A DNA stretch of 64,000 bases from positions 287,781-351,780 of the forward strand of contig JADKID010000042.1 in assembly GCA_016721425.1 (NCBI GenBank), in the 5' to 3' direction. The notes beneath the pieces were generated by a model. The model was given only the letters and a program-made list of their open reading frames with translations. It was not told where the DNA came from and made no database searches. The position numbers and the translations under genes are program-made. The DNA is from Bryobacterales bacterium. GTDB lineage: Bacteria; Acidobacteriota; Terriglobia; Bryobacterales; Bryobacteraceae. Shown piece by piece: positions 58,150 through 64,000 of this stretch (its first letter is position 1; every line of letters starts with the position of its first letter).

Positions 58150-59598
58150 TTAGACCGCGCCCTCTTCGCCCAGGCCGAGGTCGTGGGCCGGCAGCGTGAA
58201 CCAGAACGTGGAGCCCTGGTCCGGCAGGCTCTCCACGCCCACCTCTCCGCCCTGTGCCTTGGCCATGTGTTTCACGATGGCCAGGCCGAGCCCCGTGCCG
58301 CCCATCTCGCGCGAGCGTGCCTTGTCGACGCGATAGAAGCGCTCGAACAGGCGCGGCAGTTCCTCCTTCGGGATGCCAATGCCCGTGTCCTGCACCCGCA
58401 CGCGCATGCCGTCGGGCAGTTCCTCCGTCGAGACCGTGATGTGGCCACCCTCCGGCGTGTACTTGATGGCATTGTCGAGCAGGTTGGACATCATCTGGTG
58501 GACGGCCTCGGAGTCGCAGAACACTTCCCGGGTCGGGTCGCCGCGGTGCAGATCCAAAGAGATGTTCTTCTTATCGGCCACCGGCTGCAGGGAGTCCACG
58601 CAATCCTGCAACAGCGAATTCAGATAGTAGGAGGCAAACTGGAATCGCTGGCTCTTGAGCTCGATCCGGGAGAGCGTCAGCAGGTCCGCCGTCAGCCGTC
58701 CCAGCCGCTCCGCGTTCTGGCGGATGATATTCAGGAACCGGATGTTGTGGTCGGAGTCGTGAATGGCTCCGTCCAACAGAGTCTCGGTGTAGCCCTGAAT
58801 CGACGCCAGAGGAGTGCGCAGCTCGTGGCTGACGTTGATCACGAAGTCTTTCCGTACGCGCTCCAGCTTCTCCATCTCCACGTGCTCGTGCTGCAACTCC
58901 TCAAACATCAGCCGCAACTTGTCGCCCGTCTCATTCAACTGCCTTCCCAGCGTGCCCAGCTCGTCGTTGCCCACGCGTTCCAACCGGGTGTTGAAGTTGC
59001 CCGTGGCGAGCGTGGAGGCGTAATCGATGATGGCCCCCAGGCGCGCGGAAAAATAGCGCGCGAAGAAGGCCGCCAGCAGGATGGCGGGCAGAAACGCCAG
59101 CGCCATATAGATCAACAGTTTTCGCCGGATCTCGGTGACTTGCGAGCGCACTTCGCGCAACGGCAGAGCCAGGCGCGCCGCGCCCTCCCGCACCGGACCT
59201 GCGACATAGAGCGAGTTGACGCCGAGAGTCGGGCTGCGCCGGATTGCGGTTTCCAGCCGCCCGGCGAGCGCCGCCCGCACCTCGGGCCGGTCGCCGTGGT
59301 TTTCCATCTTCGCGGGCTCGGCCTCGGAATCGAGCAGCACGCGGCCGTCCGGTGCGATCACGGTGAGCCGCCCGCCCGCCGCCACCGCCATGGCGCGCAC
59401 GTTCTCATTCGTCAACTGCAGGATGTTCTGCCGGCCCAGCACGCCCAGCATCTTCATCTTGTCCTGCATCTCCACGGTCAGGCCCTGTACATAGGCGCTT
59501 TCCGCCATCTCGGAGGCCAGAAAATCAACGGCCGTCAGCGCCACCACCATGATCAGGAGGACGGCGAAAATGAGTTTGAAAAAGATGCGTGCGGTCAT
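58150..59598 (-). CDS. phoR: PhoR-type sensor histidine kinase
   Basis: Membrane kinase of 482 residues with two membrane segments (LIFAVLLIMVVALTAVDFL near 10-28; LIYMALAFLPAILLAAFFA near 165-185) enclosing a short periplasmic domain, then HAMP. HisKA domain has INVSHELRTPLASIQGYTET (His near 258), and the ATPase domain has MMSNLLDNAIKYTPEGG and GTGLGLAIVKHMAKAQGG. No PAS domain before HisKA. The start overlaps the nadD stop as ATGA, and phoB follows 82 bases downstream. Senses or transmits phosphate status (inference from the Pho box). Confidence 0.85.
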   Translation of the reverse strand: MTARIFFKLIFAVLLIMVVALTAVDFLASEMAESAYVQGLTVEMQDKMKMLGVLGRQNILQLTNENVRAMAVAAGGRLTVIAPDGRVLLDSEAEPAKMENHGDRPEVRAALAGRLETAIRRSPTLGVNSLYVAGPVREGAARLALPLREVRSQVTEIRRKLLIYMALAFLPAILLAAFFARYFSARLGAIIDYASTLATGNFNTRLERVGNDELGTLGRQLNETGDKLRLMFEELQHEHVEMEKLERVRKDFVINVSHELRTPLASIQGYTETLLDGAIHDSDHNIRFLNIIRQNAERLGRLTADLLTLSRIELKSQRFQFASYYLNSLLQDCVDSLQPVADKKNISLDLHRGDPTREVFCDSEAVHQMMSNLLDNAIKYTPEGGHITVSTEELPDGMRVRVQDTGIGIPKEELPRLFERFYRVDKARSREMGGTGLGLAIVKHMAKAQGGEVGVESLPDQGSTFWFTLPAHDLGLGEEGAV

Positions 59599-60164
59599 GA
59601 GGAGTAGAGGTGATGCAGGCGGATATAGGCGAGAACTTCAGGGGTCAGCTCATCCACCGCGGCGCCCGCCGCCAGACGAGCGCGGATATCGGAGGAGGAC
59701 ACGTGCAGGGCCAGCGTCTCCAGGCGGTGCACCGTAGCGCCCGCCGGCGCCGGGTAACTGTAGCCCGGGCGCGACACAACAATAAACTCCACGGCGCGCA
59801 CCACTTCGTCCGCCCGATACCACGTGCCGATTTCGGCGAAGGCGTCGGCGCCGATCAGAAACAGCAGCTCGTCGCCGGCCGCTAGCGAGGCCCGCACGAG
59901 CTGGATGGTGTCGTAGGAGTAGCTCAGGAGCCGCCCCGCCTCCAGCCGCGAGGCCTTCAGGCGCAGGTCGCATTCGCAGGCCAGCTCCACCATGCGATGG
60001 CGGTGCTCGTAGGACGTGGTGGCGCCCGCCGGCTTGTGCGGCGGATTGCCCGATGTGATGAGCAGAACCTGATCCAGCCCGAAGCGATCCGCGGCTTCCT
60101 GTGCCACGCGAAGATGCGCCCGGTGAATCGGATCGAAGGTTCCGCCGAAAATGGCGGTTCGCAA
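59595..60164 (-). CDS. nadD: Nicotinate-nucleotide adenylyltransferase
   Basis: Joins ATP and nicotinate mononucleotide in NAD synthesis. Length 189. Nucleotidyltransferase motifs: IFGGTFDPIHRAHLRVAQEA at the start (the usual GH of the HXGH-type motif reads AH), LITSGNPPHKP near 37, and the C-terminal SSSDIRARLAAG. It overlaps the phoR start by four bases, so both are probably on one transcript, an unusual pairing. Confidence 0.92.
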   Translation of the reverse strand: MRTAIFGGTFDPIHRAHLRVAQEAADRFGLDQVLLITSGNPPHKPAGATTSYEHRHRMVELACECDLRLKASRLEAGRLLSYSYDTIQLVRASLAAGDELLFLIGADAFAEIGTWYRADEVVRAVEFIVVSRPGYSYPAPAGATVHRLETLALHVSSSDIRARLAAGAAVDELTPEVLAYIRLHHLYSS

Positions 60165-60201
60165 CTTCCCTCCAGTGTAGTATTCCTGCGTTACAGTTCC
60201 A

Positions 60202-61152
60202 TCAACAGTGCAGCAGCACTTTCAAGACGCCGGGCTCCTGCGCGCGCTCAAACGCGCGGGCCGCATCTTTCAACGCGTATTCGCCCGAGATCATCCCGTC
60301 CAGTTGCAGGCGCCCGCCCTTGAGCAATTTCATGGCAGGTGCGAAGCGCCCGCAGCGCGAGCCGACGAGGGTGAGCTCGTTGACGATGATGGGCGCGGTG
60401 TCGATGGGCACGGCGCCATGCACGGTGGATTTCAGAATCAGTGTGCCGCGCGGCTGCGTCATCGCCACCGCCGTGGCGAGACCCTCGGCGGAGCCTGTGG
60501 CCTCCACGGTGTAGGCATAAGCGGCGGCCGGGCGCTCGCTGCCGGTGCACGGCTCCACGCCCAGCGGCTCCACAATGCGCATCTTGTCCCGATGCCGCCC
60601 GTAGAGATGCACGCTAGCGCCGTGCAGGGCCAGCACCTGCGCGATCAGCAGCCCCAGCTTGCCGTCGCCCAGCACGGCCACCTCCGCGGCCTTGGGGATC
60701 CGCACCTGCTCCAGGATTTCGCAGGCTGCCGCCAGCGGCTCGATAAAGACGGCGTGCGCGGTCTGCACAGTGTCGGGCACGGCCACCAGATTCTCCTCCG
60801 GGAGAGTGAGGAACTCGCGAAACGCGCCGGGCTGCCGGACGATGCCCAGAACGCTCCGCCGCGGGCAGTGGCGGCCCAGGCCGCGCGCGCACCACTCGCA
60901 GCGGCCGCAGGCCAGGTTGATCTCACCAGCCACGCGGCGGCCCACCCAGGCCCCGCTATCGGCCTCCACCACTTCGCCGATGAACTCGTGCCCCGGCGTG
61001 CCGGCAAAGCCGTAGTAGCCCCGCAGCAGCTCGATATCCGTGTTGCAGATGCCGCCGCACAATAGGCGGATCAGGGCGTGACCAGCGGGCCGCTTGGGCA
61101 CGGCGCCGCGGCGCACGGAAACACTCTGGTTTTCGAGATGGACGCGGATCAT
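60202..61152 (-). CDS. Zinc-dependent alcohol dehydrogenase-like (MDR) protein
   Basis: Medium-chain dehydrogenase of 316 residues. Catalytic zinc ligands: Cys in GICNTDIEL, His-Glu in TPGHEFIGEV; structural zinc cysteines in CGRCEWCARGLGRHC. NAD-binding motif VLGDGKLGLLIAQ (GXGXXG variant) near 170. Starts at ATG 61152, overlapping the helix-hairpin-helix gene stop as ATGA. Substrate unknown; the threonine/sorbitol dehydrogenase group is closest in pattern. Confidence 0.85.
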   Translation of the reverse strand: MIRVHLENQSVSVRRGAVPKRPAGHALIRLLCGGICNTDIELLRGYYGFAGTPGHEFIGEVVEADSGAWVGRRVAGEINLACGRCEWCARGLGRHCPRRSVLGIVRQPGAFREFLTLPEENLVAVPDTVQTAHAVFIEPLAAACEILEQVRIPKAAEVAVLGDGKLGLLIAQVLALHGASVHLYGRHRDKMRIVEPLGVEPCTGSERPAAAYAYTVEATGSAEGLATAVAMTQPRGTLILKSTVHGAVPIDTAPIIVNELTLVGSRCGRFAPAMKLLKGGRLQLDGMISGEYALKDAARAFERAQEPGVLKVLLHC

Positions 61153-61423
61153 TGCGGGCGAGCCTTGCGGATCCGGCTCCAGTACCACCACAGGCGCTGC
61201 TCCGCCGGCAGGTTGGGGTCCCGCGCCTGCGCCACGGCGCACACCAGCGTGTCTTCCACGCACGGGTCTTGGCGCGTACCCGTCAGCTCGCAGAGCCGGG
61301 TGTAGAGCCGGCGGCCATCCTGCTTCTTCAACTGGTCCACGTTGCGGATGCCCAGCATCTCGAAATCCTTGAGAAACGCCTTGCCGATCCCGGCCAGGTC
61401 AGCGAGCTGCGCGTGTCTGCCAT
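61149..61423 (-). CDS. Helix-hairpin-helix (Cdd1-like) protein, frameshifted near start
   Basis: Small protein of about 91 residues with a helix-hairpin-helix LAGIGKAFLKDFEMLGIRNV and a conserved C-terminal half (KKQDGRRLYTRLCELTG; EQRLWWYWSRIRKA), resembling the Cdd1 or pathogenicity-locus family. The ATG at 61423 (MADT) is out of frame by one base with the rest; adding one base near 61413 gives MADTAQLADLAGIGK. Role unknown, perhaps DNA binding. Confidence 0.68.
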
Positions 61424-61451
61424 GTCGTCACCACCCTCAACAAGGGATATG

Positions 61452-61781
61452 ATGCCAGAGATGCAACGAGTCTGTTTCCTTCTCCAGGTCAAGAAAGACC
61501 GCCTCGCCGAATACAAAGAGCGCCACAAGGCGGTGTGGCCCGAAATGCTGCAGGCGCTCAGCGACACCGGCTGGCACAACTATTCGCTTTTCCTGCGCGC
61601 CGACGGCCTGCTGGTGGGCTACGTAGAGACGCCGGATTTCGACGCCGCCCGCGCCGCCATGGCCCAGCTCGACGTCAATGCGCGCTGGCAGGCCGAAATG
61701 CGCGATTTCTTCGAAGATCCGGCCGGCCGCAACGCCGACGAGCAGATGGGAGCCTTGGAGCACGTCTTCTATCTCGCTTAA
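61452..61781 (+). CDS. rhaM: L-rhamnose mutarotase family protein
   Basis: About 109 residues of the RhaM family, which interconverts alpha and beta anomers of L-rhamnose. Family residues: RVCFLLQVKKDRLAEYKERH with the catalytic-type His, HKAVWPEML, GWHNYSLFLRADGLLVGY and the C-terminal region GALEHVFYLA. The start at 61452 has AAGGG five bases upstream; 61461 is an alternative. Thirteen bases separate it from the threonine synthase gene. Confidence 0.85.
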   Translation: MPEMQRVCFLLQVKKDRLAEYKERHKAVWPEMLQALSDTGWHNYSLFLRADGLLVGYVETPDFDAARAAMAQLDVNARWQAEMRDFFEDPAGRNADEQMGALEHVFYLA

Positions 61782-61793
61782 ACTAGAAGGTTC

Positions 61794-63116
61794 GTGAACA
61801 GCCAACTCCTCTGCACCAACGCGCAGTGCCGCGCCACGTATTCCATCGAAGACGTCCTCTATACGTGCCCCGCCTGCGGCGCGCTGCTGGAGGCAGACTA
61901 CCCGGGCATGAGCCTGGAGCCCGCCGCCACCAAACGGCTGTGGCGCGAGCGCCGCATGAACAACACGCCCATCGATCAGAGCGGAGTCTGGCGCTACCGC
62001 GAGATGCTGGGCTTCGTCGACACCGCAAGCCACTGCGCCGTCACGCTGCGCGAGGGCAACACACCGCTGCTGGCCGCGCCCCGCGCCGCGCAGTACGGCG
62101 GCCTGGATGCGCTGGTCTTCAAGCACCAGGGATTCAACCCCACGGGGTCGTTCAAGGATAACGGCATGACCTGCGGGGCCACTCAGGCCCTGCGCCTCGG
62201 CATGCAGCGCGTGGCCTGCGTCTCCACCGGCAACACCTCGGCCTCGATGGCGGCCTACGCCTCCGCCGCCGGCCTCACGCCCATCATCTTTCTGCCCCAC
62301 GGCAACATCAGCTACGGCAAGCTCGCCCAGGCCCTGGAATACGGGGCGTTGACGCTCCAGGTGGAGGCCAACTTCGACCAGATCCTGGCGCTGGTGCGAG
62401 TGCTTGCCGATGAGACCGGCATCTACCTGCTCAACTCCGTGAACCCCTTCCGCATCGAGGGCCAGAAGACCATCATGGTGGAGATGCTGGACCAGCGCGA
62501 CTGGCGCGTGCCGGATTGGGTAGTGGTCCCCGGCGGCAATCTGGGCAACATTTCGGCCTTTGGAAAGGGCTTCCGCGAGCTGCTACGTATGGGCTTCGTG
62601 GACCGGCTCCCACGCTTCGCCGTCATCCAGGCCGAGGGCTCCGCGCCCTTTGAGGCCTACTTCCACGCCCGCGGCGAGTTTGTCCCCGTGACGGAGCCCG
62701 AGACGCTGGCCACGGCCATCCGCATCGGCGACCCGGTTTCGTGGCCCAAGGCGATTCAGGTGATCGACGATTCCAACGGCGTGGTGGGCAAAGTGACGGA
62801 GCAGGAAATCGCGGATGCCAAGGCCGTGATCGGGCAGTGCGGCATTGGGTGTGAGCCGGCCTCGGCAGCCACGCTGGCGGGCATCCGCAAGCTGACGGCT
62901 GCGGGTGTGATGGCGCCGGATGCCGACGTGGTGGCCATCCTGACGGGCAACGTGCTGAAGGACCCGGATTACATCTACAAGTACCACACGGGTCAGTTGA
63001 AGACGCCTTCCCAAGCGCCGATTGCGCCGACGTTCGGCAACATGCCGCTGGTGGTCCCGAACGATCCGGCTAAAATTGCGGCGCTGCTGGCTGAACGAGT
63101 GCCAGCCTCAAGGTAA
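61794..63116 (+). CDS. thrC: Threonine synthase
   Basis: PLP enzyme converting O-phosphohomoserine to threonine; 440 residues from GTG 61794. The N-terminus has a small Cys4 zinc-ribbon-like motif (CTNAQCRATYS and YTCPACGALLE), seen in one class of threonine synthases. PLP lysine in FNPTGSFKDNGMTCGA near residue 120; phosphate-binding glycine loop in VVPGGNLGNISAFGKG near 245. Complete. A tRNA-Arg gene follows 21 bases after the stop. Confidence 0.93.
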   Translation: MNSQLLCTNAQCRATYSIEDVLYTCPACGALLEADYPGMSLEPAATKRLWRERRMNNTPIDQSGVWRYREMLGFVDTASHCAVTLREGNTPLLAAPRAAQYGGLDALVFKHQGFNPTGSFKDNGMTCGATQALRLGMQRVACVSTGNTSASMAAYASAAGLTPIIFLPHGNISYGKLAQALEYGALTLQVEANFDQILALVRVLADETGIYLLNSVNPFRIEGQKTIMVEMLDQRDWRVPDWVVVPGGNLGNISAFGKGFRELLRMGFVDRLPRFAVIQAEGSAPFEAYFHARGEFVPVTEPETLATAIRIGDPVSWPKAIQVIDDSNGVVGKVTEQEIADAKAVIGQCGIGCEPASAATLAGIRKLTAAGVMAPDADVVAILTGNVLKDPDYIYKYHTGQLKTPSQAPIAPTFGNMPLVVPNDPAKIAALLAERVPASR

Positions 63117-63136
63117 ACTGAAGGTGTCGGCACATG

Positions 63137-63213
63137 TGGGACCGTAGCTCAGTTGGATAGAGCATCTGCCTTCTAAGCAGAGGGTCGCAGGTTCGAGTCC
63201 TGCCGGTCCTACC
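63137..63213 (+). tRNA. tRNA-Arg (anticodon UCU), CCA encoded
   Basis: Seventy-seven bases fold as a standard cloverleaf. The acceptor stem is GGGACCG with CGGTCCT (one G-U pair). The D-arm has TAGCTCAGTTGGATAGAGCA, the anticodon stem TCTGC/GCAGA has loop CTTCTAA giving TCT at 63171-63173, the T-arm has GTTCGAGTC, and CCA is encoded at 63211-63213. Confidence 0.97.
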
Positions 63214-63233
63214 AATCCTTTCAATCAGATACC

Positions 63234-63265
63234 ACAATGGCCCGGATTGGTTTCGGGCCATGTGT
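63234..63265 (+). terminator. Terminator-like hairpin after tRNA-Arg
   Basis: Perfect 8-bp stem ATGGCCCG (63236-63243) with CGGGCCAT (63253-63260) and a nine-base loop; the stem can extend by CACA/TGTG with a bulge. The following sequence is GT-rich, not a clean T run, so it is a weak intrinsic terminator at best. Confidence 0.45.
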
Positions 63266-63329
63266 GTGTGGTTTGTGACGTAACCGCCTCTGACCGGCCT
63301 TCCAAACGATGAAGTCCAGGCTCGGACTG

Positions 63330-63530
63330 TCAGTCTCTTGCCCGCGGCTGAGAGTTGAGCCGCTTGTCCCCACCAGGCTGGCGCTCCCGAGTGCGGTCTT
63401 TGGCTTCAAGTTGAAACGAGAATCGGGCAAGCGAAAAGGCCGCGCGGACATCGCCCTTCATGATGAGCGCGAACATGATCACCACCGCGGGGATAGCAAC
63501 CATCACGAAAACGATGAGGGTGACGCTCAT
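63330..63530 (-). CDS. Small membrane hypothetical protein
   Basis: Sixty-six residues with one N-terminal membrane segment (VTLIVFVMVAIPAVVIMFAL) and a basic, soluble tail. Its ATG overlaps the stop of the upstream gene as ATGA, so the two are probably translated together. No family recognised. Confidence 0.55.
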   Translation of the reverse strand: MSVTLIVFVMVAIPAVVIMFALIMKGDVRAAFSLARFSFQLEAKDRTRERQPGGDKRLNSQPRARD

Positions 63531-64000
63531 TTGATGGCGCTCCCTCTAACCGCCGCAACCAGTTGCTGGACCTCTGCAGTTTTCCTACTGATTCTCTCGG
63601 TGGCCTTTGCAGCAGCTTCTACTAGCGCCTCCAGCAATTCCGGTATGTAGTCGACTGCCGCCAGGCGCAATCGTCGCGGGGCGTCGTTGAAGGCATACTC
63701 TTCCACTTTCGACTCTTCAGCAAACTCCAACATTTCACGGTCCTGATGGAGATTCCCCATTTACCGCCGACTTTTGCATAGCCGACCTGTTCTGAATACG
63801 ACTCTGAATGGTCAGGACTGGTCCATCCACCAGGCAGGTCAATCCAGCACACGAGCCCTACATTCAAAGGCTTTAGCGCAGAGTCCAATTCCGCTACCTG
63901 CTTGGTTAGCTGGTCAGATTCAGCATTCAAAGTACTCGCTGCGGTTGACAGTTGTTGGAAAGATGTTTGAACCCGTGAGAGGAGGGCGAAGGTTCTTTTG
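63527..64000 (-). CDS. Helical hypothetical protein, 5' end outside window, one frameshift
   Basis: The minus-strand frame is open to the right edge (SRVQTSFQQLSTAASTLNAE, heptad-like coiled coil), continues through LNVGLVCWIDLPGGWTSP and VGGKWGISIR, then loses frame near 63748. Adding one G in AGGACC joins it to REMLEFAEESKVEEYAF and the C-terminal helix LVEAAAKATERISRKTAEV, with a stop at 63527. The start lies beyond the window. Family unknown. Confidence 0.6.

Noticed and set aside
58183..59607. 474-codon open frame antisense to phoR
   Set aside because: Shadow of the phoR gene; His/Arg/Gln-rich product without domains or start signal.

Overview
The window is a GC-rich bacterial chromosome segment. 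Its gene style suggests an Acidobacteriota member close to the Solibacter/Bryobacter group: an ECF sigma factor of the TIGR02999 type next to a TPR-bearing Ser/Thr kinase, a VWFA protein of the TIGR03436 type, carboxypeptidase-regulatory-like repeats and many sulfatase/heparinase-like enzymes. This placement is inferred from gene content only; there is no rRNA in the window.

Layout. 0-5 kb: two convergent polysaccharide-type genes (DUF2264 and heparinase II/III-like) and a conserved hypothetical gene. 5.3-15.8 kb: a tight eight-gene same-strand cluster (ECF sigma factor, Ser/Thr kinase with TPRs, small beta-rich protein, animal-type haem peroxidase, secreted coiled-coil protein, lipoprotein, small helical protein, large membrane TPR protein). 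This is the best candidate for an uncharacterised system. 15.8-18.8 kb: a decayed patch with remnants of two toxin-antitoxin modules (ParDE and MntA-HepT) around one membrane-anchored hypothetical gene. 18.9-22.0 kb: iscS-mnmA-lpxL-like operon on the minus strand. 22.0-27.2 kb: plus-strand housekeeping genes (SAM hydrolase, mutM, homocysteine methyltransferase/MTHFR fusion, tRNA threonylcarbamoyladenosine synthase, a 6S RNA, ymdB-like phosphodiesterase). 27.2-30.4 kb: small secreted proteins and remnants. 30.1-36.5 kb: a broken two-component island (hybrid-type kinase, receiver, NtrC-type regulator), bounded on the left by a decayed second copy of the 3' end of acs and on the right by acs itself. 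36.5-64 kb: mostly intact genes for acetate activation, proteases (gluzincin, rhomboid), a GH3 hexosaminidase, a sulfatase, MetH, carboxypeptidase-regulatory-like proteins, a Gfo/Idh oxidoreductase, PhoBR with a clear Pho box, NadD, RhaM, threonine synthase and a tRNA-Arg(UCU).

Functional links. One-carbon and methionine metabolism is represented twice (MetH at 49-53 kb and the HMT-MTHFR fusion at 24-25.5 kb). NadD, PhoR and PhoB sit in one minus-strand series, with a PhoB-type operator placed between phoR and phoB. Sulfur-transfer genes iscS and mnmA overlap and would together make 2-thiouridine in tRNA, but mnmA carries a deletion.

Quality note. Many conserved genes are broken by single-base gains or losses in short homopolymers (peroxidase, iscS, mnmA, metF-like, tsaC, ymdB, lpxL-like, acs and others). 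This looks more like uncorrected sequencing or assembly error than biology. A few lesions are not of that type (two in-frame amber codons in hepT, a TGA in parE, a roughly 58-base gap in mnmA, internal gaps in the acs remnant) and may be real decay.
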